The notes below the pieces were generated by a model. That model was given only the letters and a program-made list of their open reading frames with translations, was not told the origin of the DNA and did not search any database. A stretch of 63,809 nucleotides of DNA from positions 1 to 63,809 of the forward strand of contig JAWSVD010000004.1 of NCBI GenBank assembly GCA_033852095.1. The letters are read 5' to 3'. Position numbers and translations under genes: made by a program. Of the stretch, positions 27,292-37,218 are shown one piece after another. This stretch comes from CALCKW01 sp033852095. GTDB taxonomy: Bacteria > Pseudomonadota > Gammaproteobacteria > CALCKW01. Position 1 is the first letter of the stretch. Every line of letters starts with the position of its first letter.

Positions 27292-30200
27292 TTATTTTGC
27301 GGTCACTGCTGCGGCAGGCACACGTATAGGCGCTTTTGCGGCGAGATTATAGGCCGCTTTTTCTTCTTTGCTGGCTTTGAGCGCCAGCAGGCAGGGTGTC
27401 AGCACCAGCGTCAGAATCGTCGAGAAGGTCAAACCACCTGCGACAGCTGTGGCCAGCTGGCTCCACCACTGCGTCGAGGGCGCGCCAAAGCTGATCTCTT
27501 GGCCGAAGAGATCGATGTTCATCTTCAACACCATAGGCATCAAGCCCAGCACGGTGGTGATGGTGGTCAGTAACACCGGGCGAAGGCGCTGGGCACCCGT
27601 GCGCAAGACGGCCTCGTAGATCGCCATGCCCTCGTTGCGCATCACGTTAAAGGTGTCGATGAGCACGATGTTGTTGTTCACCACAATGCCCGCCAGTGAG
27701 ATGACCCCCACACCGGTCATGATGATGCCGAAGGCCTCGCCAGTGATCAGCAGTCCCATAAAGACACCGCCCAAGGAGAGAATAACCGCGGTGAGTACCA
27801 GCATGGCCTGGTAAAAACTGTTGAATTGCGTGACCAAGATGATCGCCATGATAAACAGCGCCACCAGCATGGCGTTGAGCAGAAATTCCATGGTCTCTTG
27901 CTGCTCTTCGTCTTGGCCTTCAAAAATAATGCTCACGCGCGGATCCAGGCCCATGTCCTCAGCCGCTTCGTGCAACTCTGCCAGACGGGTATTCGCCAAT
28001 TGCCCCAAGTTCACCACGTTTTCACCGTCACGCGCTGCGGGAGCGGCTTTCAGGCGGAACACCAGATTGCCGTCCAGGCGCTTCAGCACAGCCACCTTTT
28101 GACTGGGCTCTACGGTGGCAAAATTGCCGAGCGGCACGTAGCCGTTCTGAGCCGATATGCGCAGGTCTTCCAGTTGTGACAGCTGACGATGCTCGGGCGG
28201 GAATCGAACGCGAATATCGAGTTCCTCGTTGGAGTCGTCCGGTCTGTAAGTGGACAGTTTCACCCCGGCAGTGATCAGCTGAACAAAGGTGCCGATCAGG
28301 TTGATGTCGGCGCCGTATCGGCCGGCCTCTTCGCGGTTCACCTTGACGTTCCAATCCAAGCCGGGCAGTGGCAGGCTGGTCTCAATGTCGGTGTAGCCGC
28401 CGTTTTCAATCATCCACTGCTGCGCGCGCGCCACCATGTCCATGGTGAGTGCGGGGTCGGGTGAACTGAACGCGAGCTGAATCGGTTTTTCGTCACCGCC
28501 AGGCCCTGAGCCCTGTTTTTGCAGCTCAACGTGCAGCCCGGGAATGGTGTCTTGCAAACCGCGCAGCTCTTCTAGGACCTCATCCACGCGTCGCTCGCGC
28601 TTGTCCCAGTCTTCAAATTCGAGGATAGCCTGAGCGATGATGTCATTGTCGTCCAGCAGGGTTCGGGTGTAGGCGGTGCGAATCTCGGGCACAGCCAGTA
28701 GCTGTTGTTCCACCCGGCGCAATATCACGTCTCGCTCACGCACGGCCAAATCGCCACGCGCCTTGATGCTCATCACCGCCTGAGTGGGTTCCACGTCGGG
28801 GAAAAACTCCGTGCCCTTGCCAAACTTGCTGTACCCCACGCCGATGGCGAACAACAGCGCCACGACCAGTAACAACATGGACAGGGGAAAGCGAATAGCC
28901 CAGGCCAAAAAGCTCACGTAGTGGCCGGTGAAGCCCGTAATTTTCTTTAAATTTCCGCGTTCGGCATTGGCCATGTTGGCCAGCGCGTCGGAGTTGATCA
29001 GGCGTGTTTTGCCGATCAAGCCACCGAGCGTGGGCACAAATATCAGCGCCATCAGCAGCGACGCGGAGAGCGTGGCAATCAGCGTGATGGGCAGGAATTT
29101 CATGAACTCGCCCATCACACCGGGCCAGAACAGCAGCGGCATAAAGGCCGCTAAGGTCGTGGCGGTCGAGGCAATGATTGGCCACGCCATGCGCTGCGCT
29201 GCCTGTTTGTAGGCCATGGCGCGCGGCACACGGGCCAGCATGCGCCTGTCGGCAAACTCGGTGACAACAATCGCGCCGTCCACCAACATGCCGACTGCCA
29301 TGATCAGGGAGAAGAGCACCACGATGTTGACCGTCAAACCGAGCATGTCGAGCACCAGCATGCCGATCACAAAGGAGCCGGGGATGGCAACCGCAACCAA
29401 ACCGGCGCTGCGAACACCCAGTGCAGCTATTACCACCACAACCACCAGAAGCACAGCGCTCAAGACGTTGTTTTGCAAATCTTTGAGCATGTTGCGAATG
29501 TCGGTGGACTTGTCACCGAAATACGAGACTTCCAGGGCTTGTGGCCAAGACTTCTGCAGCTCTGCAATGCGTACTTTTATCTCGTCAATGGCAGCAATGA
29601 CATTGGAGCCGCTGCGTTTTGTTATCTCCAGCGTGACCGAGGGTTGGCCGCCCACACGGGCAAAACTCTCAGGGTCTTTGAAGACGCGCCTGACCTCGGC
29701 CACATCCTTCATGCGAACCACGCGGCCACCGACTGATTTCAACGGCAGGTCGAACAACTCTTGGGCGCTTTCAATCACGCCTGGCACCTTAATGGACAGT
29801 CGACCGACACCGGAATCCAGCACGCCGGCTGCCACCAATTCGTTGTTGCGCGCCACGGCGTTCATCAGGTCGAGCTGGGAGATGGCGTAGCTCTCCAGCA
29901 CCAGGGGGTCGACAATGATCTCCACCATCTCTTCCCGCTTGCCGGTGATCTCTGCCTCCAGCACGCCGGGGATAGCCTCCAGCACGTCCTGCAATTGATC
30001 GGCGATGGCGTAGAGCGCGCGCTCTGGCACCGGGCCGCCCAGGCCAATCACCAGCTGGGGAAACTGCGAGGTGTTGATCTCATGCACAGTGGGGTCTTCG
30101 GCCGCGTCGGGCAAGTCGCCCTTGGCCTTATCAACCGCCTCTCGCACATCGTCGAGGGCGCCGTCGGCGTCAAAGCCGGCGTCGAATTCCAGGGTGACGT

Positions 30201-30471
30201 TCGCGCCACCTTCGTAGGCGACCGTGGTGACTTTCTTGACGCCCTCGATCGATTCCAGCTCTTTTTCAAGTGGCCGGACCAACATGCGGTCCGAGTCCTG
30301 GGGTGAGATGCCCTCCAGGTCGACGTTGGTGTAGATAAGCGGAATATCAACGTCCGGGTCAGCTTCTTTGGGGATGTTGATGTAGGTCATGGTCCCGGTG
30401 ATCAACAGCAGCGTCAGCACCATTAACACTGTGCGAGCGTGGTCAACCGCGGAACTGATCAATGCATTCAT
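27292..30471 (-). CDS. RND-family efflux pump, inner-membrane subunit
   Basis: The 1059-residue protein has the AcrB/MexB-like layout: an N-terminal helix followed by ADPDVDIP, a large periplasmic loop, a first membrane block with GMLVDGAIVVTEF (the helix-4 aspartate of the proton relay), a second loop, and a C-terminal block with GIVVNNNIVLIDTF and RPVLLTTITTVLGLMP. Helix content and length fit the HAE1 group. It works with the adaptor encoded 18 bases upstream and presumably with an outer-membrane channel encoded elsewhere. The substrate is unknown. Confidence 0.95.
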   Translation of the reverse strand: MNALISSAVDHARTVLMVLTLLLITGTMTYINIPKEADPDVDIPLIYTNVDLEGISPQDSDRMLVRPLEKELESIEGVKKVTTVAYEGGANVTLEFDAGFDADGALDDVREAVDKAKGDLPDAAEDPTVHEINTSQFPQLVIGLGGPVPERALYAIADQLQDVLEAIPGVLEAEITGKREEMVEIIVDPLVLESYAISQLDLMNAVARNNELVAAGVLDSGVGRLSIKVPGVIESAQELFDLPLKSVGGRVVRMKDVAEVRRVFKDPESFARVGGQPSVTLEITKRSGSNVIAAIDEIKVRIAELQKSWPQALEVSYFGDKSTDIRNMLKDLQNNVLSAVLLVVVVVIAALGVRSAGLVAVAIPGSFVIGMLVLDMLGLTVNIVVLFSLIMAVGMLVDGAIVVTEFADRRMLARVPRAMAYKQAAQRMAWPIIASTATTLAAFMPLLFWPGVMGEFMKFLPITLIATLSASLLMALIFVPTLGGLIGKTRLINSDALANMANAERGNLKKITGFTGHYVSFLAWAIRFPLSMLLLVVALLFAIGVGYSKFGKGTEFFPDVEPTQAVMSIKARGDLAVRERDVILRRVEQQLLAVPEIRTAYTRTLLDDNDIIAQAILEFEDWDKRERRVDEVLEELRGLQDTIPGLHVELQKQGSGPGGDEKPIQLAFSSPDPALTMDMVARAQQWMIENGGYTDIETSLPLPGLDWNVKVNREEAGRYGADINLIGTFVQLITAGVKLSTYRPDDSNEELDIRVRFPPEHRQLSQLEDLRISAQNGYVPLGNFATVEPSQKVAVLKRLDGNLVFRLKAAPAARDGENVVNLGQLANTRLAELHEAAEDMGLDPRVSIIFEGQDEEQQETMEFLLNAMLVALFIMAIILVTQFNSFYQAMLVLTAVILSLGGVFMGLLITGEAFGIIMTGVGVISLAGIVVNNNIVLIDTFNVMRNEGMAIYEAVLRTGAQRLRPVLLTTITTVLGLMPMVLKMNIDLFGQEISFGAPSTQWWSQLATAVAGGLTFSTILTLVLTPCLLALKASKEEKAAYNLAAKAPIRVPAAAVTAK

Positions 30472-30489
30472 GTGGGGTTCGCTCGATTC

Positions 30490-31578
30490 TTATTCGGAGA
30501 CTGCAGCGGTTTTGCTCTGGCTTTCATCGACGGGATCAACCAGATCACCGTGGTGCACAAAACCTTGTCCCAGCGTGATAATACGGGCGTTGTCAGGTAT
30601 GCCACTGACCCAGATGCCGTCTGTTTCGCTGCGCACCAGATCGACATCAAAGAGCGCGACCTTGTTGTCATCGTCTACGGTGGCGACTTGAATGTCACCT
30701 TCCGCACTCAGGGCCAGCAAGGAGGGCGATATCTTGTAGGCGCTCTCAGTGCGCAGCAGAATTTTCATTTGTGTGGTCATGCCCGCGACGAGATCCCCGG
30801 CGCTGTTGGGCAGGGTGACTTCAACCCTGAAGGTGCGTGTGGTGTCGTCGGCAAAGGGCGAGATATAGGTGATTTCACCCTCAATACGCTCACCGCTTAG
30901 CATCGTGACACTGGCCTTTCCCCCCAGTTTGATCTCGGCCACGTTTCTCTCTGCAACGTCACCCACCGCCCGTATAGGGTCTAGATCGATCAGCGTAGCG
31001 ATGGGTCTACCCACCTGCATGAAATCACCGATTTCGGCGTGGTGGTCAGCCACCATGCCGTCAAAGGGCGCCAGCACGGCGCTTTTGCTCAGTTCTTTCT
31101 CGTATTGCTCAACCTGTGCGGTGGCAGCGAGCAGCGCCGCGTAAGCCATGGCTTTATCGTTTTTGGTGTTCACGCCCTGTTTGAGCAGTTTCGCCTGAGC
31201 TCTGTAGGTCAACTGCGCGCTGTTTTGTTCGGCTTGGGCGCCTTTTAGCGCCGCCTCTACGCTGCCCGCGTCTATCTGGGCAATGGGCTCGCCTTTTTTC
31301 ACGATGGCGCCGCGTTTGGCTGCAAACGACAACAGAATCCCATCCAGTTCGGAGGCGATTTCCCCTTTAAGATTGGGTTCAGTGCGGCCGGTGAACACCA
31401 GCTCTAACTCTGTGGGCTGGGCCGAGAAGTTGCGTACCTGTACTTTCTGCAGCTGCTTTGTCTGTTCGGTACTTGCATCGGTGTTGTCCGCATCGGGCAG
31501 GGGTATCACCATCCATAACGCCACCAAAACAATCAACATCAAAGAGATGAGATAGGGGCGTTCCGAGATAAAACGCAT
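30490..31578 (-). CDS. RND efflux periplasmic adaptor (membrane fusion protein)
   Basis: The 362-residue protein has an N-terminal membrane anchor (residues about 8-26), then the split biotinyl-lipoyl-like domain (IASELDGILLSFAAKRGAIVKKGEPIAQID and VLAPFDGMVADHHAEIGDFM mark its halves by position), a helical hairpin between them and beta-barrel segments after. The ribosome-binding site AAGGAAA lies properly spaced before the ATG. It is the first gene of the two-gene pump operon. No regulator or outer-membrane factor is adjacent. Confidence 0.93.
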   Translation of the reverse strand: MRFISERPYLISLMLIVLVALWMVIPLPDADNTDASTEQTKQLQKVQVRNFSAQPTELELVFTGRTEPNLKGEIASELDGILLSFAAKRGAIVKKGEPIAQIDAGSVEAALKGAQAEQNSAQLTYRAQAKLLKQGVNTKNDKAMAYAALLAATAQVEQYEKELSKSAVLAPFDGMVADHHAEIGDFMQVGRPIATLIDLDPIRAVGDVAERNVAEIKLGGKASVTMLSGERIEGEITYISPFADDTTRTFRVEVTLPNSAGDLVAGMTTQMKILLRTESAYKISPSLLALSAEGDIQVATVDDDNKVALFDVDLVRSETDGIWVSGIPDNARIITLGQGFVHHGDLVDPVDESQSKTAAVSE

Positions 31579-31979
31579 AGGTTTTTCCTTTAAATTGCGT
31601 CAGTGCTGGCAAATGAATCTGGACCGAATTCGGGCCGCGTTGTTCAACGAACAACAGCCTTCCAGTCGGTGAGAACTTCTCTGCCAGTGTTTAAAATTTT
31701 GTGAGCAGCGTCTCTACAGCGGCTCAGTTTACCCGCTCAATAGCGGCTTTAACCGCTGCCACGTCACACTGTGCCGCTGCACAGTGGCCCCAACTGGGGT
31801 TTTCGCATACAAGTGGCGTGCCGCTGCGCGATAAAAGCAGCCTGTGGCGGGCAGTGGTTCACAAGATAGGGTAAACAAAGCGCGTTTAGTAGTCGCATCT
31901 TGTAACGATTTGTAACATATGCTCCGAGCTCAGGGCTGTGCTCGGCGACCTGGGCCAAGCAGTTCAACAAGCCGCTTGA
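31579..31979. other. Intergenic stretch between selD and the efflux operon
   Basis: These 401 bases contain no convincing gene. They must hold the promoter of the efflux operon (minus strand); I do not see a clear operator palindrome for a local repressor. A short minus-strand frame (31764-31970) shows no family resemblance. Confidence 0.5.
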
Positions 31980-34136
31980 TCAGGTGTTTTTAATCAGCAC
32001 ATGGGCCTGTTGTCTCGCCGTGACCCGGCCAATCACCATGTAGTCGTCGAACTGCTCGCACAGGGATTGGGCACGCTCGGCGGGCAGCGCGGCGAGCAAA
32101 CCGCCACTGGTCTGCGGGTCGAGCAGTAAATCCAGCCAGCCGATGGGGCATTGATCGCCGCCCGCGCAAAACGACAGGCGCGAGGCCATGGCAGGGTACA
32201 GGCTGGAGCGCCAACCGGATGCGCTGAGCGCCAAACTGCCCGACAGCAGCGGGACAGCCGGGGCCTGCAATACCGCGGAGTAATCGCCCGCATCGCCTAG
32301 CATTTCGAGCAGGTGGCCGAGCAAACCAAAACCCGACACATCGGTCACCGCGTGCGGCTTGTGTTGCGCCAGTGCGTGGGATGCTGAGCGGTTGGAGCTG
32401 CACATGCTGTGCAGCGCCGCCTGTACTGCCGTTGCGGGCGCTTGCGCCTGCATATCTGCCGCAAAAATAACGCCGGTGCCTATGCCCTTGTTGAGCACCA
32501 AGGCGTCGCCGAGCTGCAGGCCCGTCTTTCCCCATTGGCCTTGGTGGGCGACCGCCCCGGTCACGGCGATGCCGACGCTGCAGTCCATGGACTCGCTGCT
32601 GTGGCCGCCGGCCAGGGTGGCGTGGTTGAGCGCCAGTGATTCGGCGATGCCCTGCATCAGGGCGCGGTGATCACGTGCTTGTAACCGTGGGTGCGCGATG
32701 GTGGTGCTGACCCACACGTGCGCGGCCAGGGGTTCGCCGCCCATGGCGTAGACATCGTTCAACGAGTGTTCGGTGGCGGCGCGGCCCACCAGGTACAGGT
32801 CGTCACAAAAAGCTCTGAAGCCGTCGATGCTCTGCACCAGCGCTTTTCCCGCGGGCGGGATCAAGGTGCTCGCGTCCTCGGCTTTTGACAGCGCAGGTTT
32901 GATTTCATCGCGCCTGTAGATTGGCAAGCCAGCCAGGCCCTCAGTCAACAAATCAGGGCCCAGCTTGCCGCCACAGCCGCCACAGTGGGGCTTGTCCAGC
33001 TCGGGCGGCGGCATGGGCCGCGGCGTACCCAGTTGCTGGAATTTGCGCATAAAAGCGCGGTCGATGTGGTCTTTGACGCGCCACACGGCATGACCTGAGA
33101 AGGCGATGCCGTGGCGACTGCCGGTCGCCTGCTTGCCGCCGAGCGACAAGAGCGAGAGGTACTGAGATTGAAGTTTGATGGGCTTGAGCGCTTGTCCCAA
33201 ACTGAGGCGGCGCAGGTTGGCTTCCAGCAGCGGCGCTTGGCGCACGGCGTAGACGCCGGCCTTGGGCCGGGGATCGTCGCGCAGGTGGGCGATATCACCG
33301 CAGGCGAATACCCCGGGGTGCGACACGCTTTGTAGCTGTGCGTCGACGCTGACAAAGCCGTCGCTGTCGGTGAGCAGGCCCGATTCGCTCAGCCAGGCGG
33401 GCGCGGTGGCACCGGCGCACCACACGCTTTGATCCAGATCGAGGCGTTGCCCTGACACGGCGGCTATGCCCGCGCTGTCTGTGGCTGCAACATCGAAGCC
33501 CGCATGGCATTGCACGCCGTAGGATTTCAACGCCGCCTCTGCTGCGCTCACCGCGCGCGCGGGATAACCTTTGAGAATGCGCTCACCGCGAAAAACCAAG
33601 TGCAAACAAGCTGTGGCTTGGCCCTGCAGCCGATGCGCCATGGCCAGCACGAGCTCGACTCCCGCGGCGCCCGCACCGATCACGCCCCAGTGAGCAGGCC
33701 TCGCGTCTGCGGTTTGAGCGAGCAGTTGCTGCCACTGGCTGTGGAAGCCGGACACGGGTTTCACCCCGATGACATGATCGGGGAGATCACCCTCCGGCAG
33801 TTTGGAGCTGGAGCCTATGTCCAGTGACACCGTATCAAAGTTGACGGGCGGGCGCTGTGCGAACAACAGCTGCTGCTCTTCCAGATCCAGGCCAATGACC
33901 TTGTCTTCTATCCAGCGCACCCCCGCCCAGCGGCACAGCTGGTTGAGGTCTATATGAGCTTGTTCGCGGCTGTAGTGCCCGGCGACCCAGCCGGGCAACA
34001 TGCCGGAGTAGGCTGTTAGCGCCTTCTCCGAGATCAGCGTCAGGCGGGTCTGCGGGATTGGCTTCATCGCCAGGCGCCGGACGATCAGGGCGTGGCTGTG
34101 GCCACCGCCCACCAGCACCAGATCTTGTTCATTCAC
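31980..34136 (-). CDS. selD: NDH-2-like oxidoreductase fused to selenophosphate synthetase (SelD)
   Basis: The N-terminal half (residues about 1-370) is an FAD pyridine-nucleotide-disulfide oxidoreductase of the NDH-2 type: LVLVGGGHSHALIV is the FAD site and GVFACGDIAHL the second FAD contact. The C-terminal half is selenide, water dikinase, beginning at CGGCGGKLG, with AMGGEPLAAHVW and TDVSGFGLLGHLLEM further on. The enzyme makes selenophosphate from selenide and ATP. The catalytic cysteine equivalent to E. coli Cys17 is kept while Cys19 is Gly. I chose the GTG at 34136 because it overlaps the selU stop (GTGA); an in-frame ATG at 34172 is possible. The oxidoreductase half may reduce a selenium or sulfur donor, which is inference. 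Confidence 0.9.
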   Translation of the reverse strand: MNEQDLVLVGGGHSHALIVRRLAMKPIPQTRLTLISEKALTAYSGMLPGWVAGHYSREQAHIDLNQLCRWAGVRWIEDKVIGLDLEEQQLLFAQRPPVNFDTVSLDIGSSSKLPEGDLPDHVIGVKPVSGFHSQWQQLLAQTADARPAHWGVIGAGAAGVELVLAMAHRLQGQATACLHLVFRGERILKGYPARAVSAAEAALKSYGVQCHAGFDVAATDSAGIAAVSGQRLDLDQSVWCAGATAPAWLSESGLLTDSDGFVSVDAQLQSVSHPGVFACGDIAHLRDDPRPKAGVYAVRQAPLLEANLRRLSLGQALKPIKLQSQYLSLLSLGGKQATGSRHGIAFSGHAVWRVKDHIDRAFMRKFQQLGTPRPMPPPELDKPHCGGCGGKLGPDLLTEGLAGLPIYRRDEIKPALSKAEDASTLIPPAGKALVQSIDGFRAFCDDLYLVGRAATEHSLNDVYAMGGEPLAAHVWVSTTIAHPRLQARDHRALMQGIAESLALNHATLAGGHSSESMDCSVGIAVTGAVAHQGQWGKTGLQLGDALVLNKGIGTGVIFAADMQAQAPATAVQAALHSMCSSNRSASHALAQHKPHAVTDVSGFGLLGHLLEMLGDAGDYSAVLQAPAVPLLSGSLALSASGWRSSLYPAMASRLSFCAGGDQCPIGWLDLLLDPQTSGGLLAALPAERAQSLCEQFDDYMVIGRVTARQQAHVLIKNT

Positions 34137-35239
34137 GACTGGGCGTCCACCGACTGCGTGTCCGCCAGCCACTGCAATATCTCGCTGCGATTGCCGCGAA
34201 ACACGGCCCGCGCTTCGCGATCACTCATTTTGTGGGCGTAGAGCTTGTCGTAATACTCACTTAACAAGGTGCCGATGATCTGATCAAAGCCGCCCCAGTC
34301 ATCATGGTCACGCAGTGCAGCCACGGCCCCGGCAACAGTGGCGCTGAGCTTGTCGCAGCGCTCGCCGCCCAAGCGCTTGCGAATGCGCTGCAAATTGGCG
34401 ACTACGTGCGCGTCCAATGCGGACCAGGGGTCCTCGGGCGCAAGCTGCTGGAAGTGCTTGAGCGCATGGGACACATAGTCCCCACGCAGCAGTTCGACGC
34501 GGTCTCGCAGCGGCATTTCCAAAACCACCACAGGGGCTTGCACCATGGCGTCCTGCAGGTGTTGCGGCAGGTAGATACGACCGATCAAGTGGGATTCCGC
34601 CTCGACCAGTACTGGGGCGTCGCTGATGGCCTGTCGTTTGTGCCAGTCGATGGCCAGGGTGTTCTCCCAGGACACTTGCGCCGGCTGTGGCACGAAGGTG
34701 CCGCCAAAGGCGCTGCCACGGTGCAGAGCTTTGCCCTCCAGGTCCAATGACTGTGGCCACTGCTGGATCAGCAGCGTCTTGCCGACCCCTGTCGCGCCGG
34801 CCAGCAGCAGCATGGGGGCTGTCGCGCTGAGGGATTCGAAGCGCTGAATCAAGAATTGGCGCATGGCCTTGTATCCGCCGCTGACCAGCGGCACTTCGGT
34901 GCCGGCATCCGCCAGCCACTGCTGCGTTGTGCGCGAGCGCAGGCCGCCTCTGAAACAATAGAGGTGGCAGCCGGGATTCGCCGCAATATAGCGCTGCCAT
35001 TCGGCCAGTCGTTGTTCGCGAATAGCAGGCGTGGCGAGTTCGAGCCCCAGCGCAATCGCCGCATCCTGGCCCTTGTCCGCATATCGCGTGCCTATATCGT
35101 GGCGCTGTTCGTCGTCGAGGATGGGGATGTTGGTGGCATGAGGGTAGGCCCCTTTGGCAAACTCTACGGGTGCGCGTACATCCAACAGTGGAGTGTCTTG
35201 CAGGAACAGCTGAGAGTAATCGTCGGTGCTTGCAAGCAC
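34133..35239 (-). CDS. selU: tRNA 2-selenouridine synthase
   Basis: The 368-residue protein (SelU/MnmH/YbbB) joins an N-terminal rhodanese domain, with catalytic Cys95 in CFRGGLRS, to a P-loop domain (LLAGATGVGKT). It replaces sulfur by selenium in 2-thiouridine at the wobble position of certain tRNAs through a geranylated intermediate, using selenophosphate. The adjacent overlapping selD supplies that donor. No selA, selB or selC is visible, so selenium use here may be limited to tRNA. The start is a GTG inside a perfect 14-bp palindrome. Confidence 0.95.
   Translation of the reverse strand: MLASTDDYSQLFLQDTPLLDVRAPVEFAKGAYPHATNIPILDDEQRHDIGTRYADKGQDAAIALGLELATPAIREQRLAEWQRYIAANPGCHLYCFRGGLRSRTTQQWLADAGTEVPLVSGGYKAMRQFLIQRFESLSATAPMLLLAGATGVGKTLLIQQWPQSLDLEGKALHRGSAFGGTFVPQPAQVSWENTLAIDWHKRQAISDAPVLVEAESHLIGRIYLPQHLQDAMVQAPVVVLEMPLRDRVELLRGDYVSHALKHFQQLAPEDPWSALDAHVVANLQRIRKRLGGERCDKLSATVAGAVAALRDHDDWGGFDQIIGTLLSEYYDKLYAHKMSDREARAVFRGNRSEILQWLADTQSVDAQS
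35226..35239. repeat. Perfect 14-bp palindrome over the selU start codon
   Basis: GTGCTTGCAAGCAC reads the same on both strands and its first three bases on the minus strand are the selU start codon. It could form an operator or simply be a chance palindrome; nothing nearby decides this. The 208 bases from here to the ABC ATPase gene are the divergent promoter region. Confidence 0.5.
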
Positions 35240-35447
35240 AATAAGAGGCCCCTATGGAAAACGTCATTATCACTGATGCGGGGCAGGGTTGACACCTTTG
35301 CTCGCGATTCATGTGCAGGGCCTCGCGCGGGCAGCAAGCGGTGTCCAGGCCCCGCGCTGGACGATAAGCGCCTGCGGGCTCGACATTGGCTGTAAATTGA
35401 GTGAATATCTCTCAACTTTAGACCGGCCACCCCGCGGCGCAATTGTC

Positions 35448-36215
35448 ATGACAGCACCTGTACTTTCTCTGCAGAACATCCACAAGCGTTTCGGCGAGCT
35501 CGAGGTGCTGCACGGTATATCGCTGCAGGCGAACAAAGGTGACGTGATTTCCTTGATCGGCTCATCAGGCTCGGGCAAGAGCACTTTGTTGCGCTGTATC
35601 AACTTGCTTGAAATGCCGGATTCGGGCGAGATAGAGATCGGTGGCGAGCGCATAGGCCTGCAGCTCGACCGGCACGGCAACCGGGTGGCGAGTGACGCGA
35701 AGCAGGTGCAGCAATTGCGCACCCGCGTTGGCATGGTGTTTCAGCAGTTCAATCTCTGGTCGCATCTTACTGTGTTGCAGAATGTGGTCGAGGCGCCGCT
35801 GCGGGTGCTCGGCATGGAGCGGCAGGAGGCTGAACAAGCGGGCATGGAATACCTCGATAAGGTGGGCATAGCCGACAAGGCTGGCAGCTACCCCGCGTTC
35901 CTGTCCGGCGGCCAGCAACAGCGTGCGGCCATCGCCCGAGCCCTCGCCATGCGGCCTGATGTTATTCTGTTTGACGAGCCGACTTCGGCACTTGACCCTG
36001 AACTCGTGGGCGAGGTGCTCAGTGTCATGCGCAAATTGGCCGACGAGGGCACCACCATGATCACGGTGACGCACGAGATGAATTTTGCACGCGATGTGTG
36101 CAATCACGTTGTGTATCTGCACCAAGGTTTAATTGAAGAGGCGGGTGATCCACAGCGTGTGTTTGCTCAGCCATCTTCCCCGAGGTTGCAACAGTTTTTA
36201 TCCAACAGTGCGTGA
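35448..36215 (+). CDS. Polar/basic amino-acid ABC importer ATPase (HisP/AotP-like)
   Basis: A 255-residue ATPase with Walker A GSSGSGKST, signature LSGGQQQRAAIARAL and Walker B VILFDEPTSALD. It contains the insert ERIGLQLDRHGNRVASDAKQ that is typical of HisP and the arginine/lysine/ornithine importers. I chose the ATG at 35448 because homologous sequence begins there; the open frame extends upstream without family similarity. It heads a four-gene unit with the binding protein and two permeases. Confidence 0.93.
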   Translation: MTAPVLSLQNIHKRFGELEVLHGISLQANKGDVISLIGSSGSGKSTLLRCINLLEMPDSGEIEIGGERIGLQLDRHGNRVASDAKQVQQLRTRVGMVFQQFNLWSHLTVLQNVVEAPLRVLGMERQEAEQAGMEYLDKVGIADKAGSYPAFLSGGQQQRAAIARALAMRPDVILFDEPTSALDPELVGEVLSVMRKLADEGTTMITVTHEMNFARDVCNHVVYLHQGLIEEAGDPQRVFAQPSSPRLQQFLSNSA

Positions 36216-36260
36216 TTCGGATGCGCCTGGCTACATGATTATCCGAACTGGAGACTACTT

Positions 36261-37010
36261 ATGATGAAGAAAACTTTGTTGGCGCTTGGCGCAACTTGTC
36301 TGATGGGCAGCACCGCGATTGCCGATACCGTTCGCATTGGCACCGAGGGCGCTTACGCCCCTTGGAACTACCTCGATGACAGCGGCAAATTGGCCGGCTA
36401 CGAGATTGATCTGGGCATGGCACTCTGTGAGCGCGCAGAGCTCAGCTGCGAAATGGTAGCCAATGAGTGGGACAGCATCATCCCCAATCTGCTGGCGGGC
36501 AACTACGACATGATCATGGCTGGCATGAACATCACGGAAGAGCGCAGTCAAACGATTCTATTCAGTGAGCACTACTACCCACCTGATCCTTCGCGTTTTA
36601 TCGCCGCGGCGGGCAGTGAGTTCGATTTCGACAGCCTCAAAGGGCTGAAGATCGGTGCCCAAGGTGCCACTGTGCAGGCTGACTATGTTGAAAAGACATT
36701 CAGCGCTGACAATTCTATCTTGAGCTACGAGACACCCGATCAATCGGTTGCTGATCTGATGGCGGGCAACATTGATCTGCTGTTGGCCGACAACGCCTTT
36801 TTGGAGCCTATCGTCAGCGGTGCTGCTGGTGCGGTTGAGTTCGTCGGTGAAGGCGTGTCTATTGGTGGTGGTGTGGCGATCGGCATGCGCCAAGAAGACG
36901 GCGAGCTGCAAGAGAAGATTGCCGCTGCTCTCGACGCCTTGAAAGCAGACGGTACGGTCGACAAGCTCATCGCTGAGTATTTTGAGAAAGGCCCTTTCTA
37001 CAAGCAGTGA
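36261..37010 (+). CDS. Periplasmic amino-acid binding protein (HisJ/ArgT/AotJ-like)
   Basis: The 249-residue protein has a signal peptide (MMKKTLLALGATCLMGSTAIA, cleavage near residue 21) and the family-3 solute-binding fold: RIGTEGAYAPWNYLDDSGKLAGYEIDLG (residues about 25-52) and LLAGNYDMIMAGMNITEERSQ. The pattern fits lysine/arginine/ornithine or histidine binding proteins; opine-binding relatives look similar. A good ribosome-binding site (GGAGA) precedes the ATG. Confidence 0.92.
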   Translation: MMKKTLLALGATCLMGSTAIADTVRIGTEGAYAPWNYLDDSGKLAGYEIDLGMALCERAELSCEMVANEWDSIIPNLLAGNYDMIMAGMNITEERSQTILFSEHYYPPDPSRFIAAAGSEFDFDSLKGLKIGAQGATVQADYVEKTFSADNSILSYETPDQSVADLMAGNIDLLLADNAFLEPIVSGAAGAVEFVGEGVSIGGGVAIGMRQEDGELQEKIAAALDALKADGTVDKLIAEYFEKGPFYKQ

Positions 37011-37061
37011 ACACGCTGCTTCTATAAAGACATGGCTTAGCCAGTGCGTCTAGTGTGCTGG

Positions 37062-37092
37062 CCGGTAGCGGGTGTCTCTCACCCGCTACTGG
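37062..37092 (+). other. Stable hairpin between binding-protein and permease genes
   Basis: Arms CCGGTAGCGGGTG (37062-37074) and CACCCGCTACTGG (37080-37092) pair over 13 bases with one G-U pair around TCTCT. No T tract follows, so it is more likely an RNA-stability or attenuation element that raises binding-protein yield relative to the permeases than a full terminator. Confidence 0.6.
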
Positions 37093-37218
37093 TGCTCTGA
37101 CAGTGTGGAAATTGAAGGTTGAAATTGTGTTCAACACTAGGATTGTCACCCAATCAAAAAGTATTCGGATAACCACTGCATCCCAATTTGTCATGCTGTC
37201 TGAGTACTAGGACACACT

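Noticed and set aside
32955..33000. Possible selenocysteine (TGA) in SelD
   Set aside because: The catalytic position is an ordinary cysteine codon and the frame has no internal TGA.
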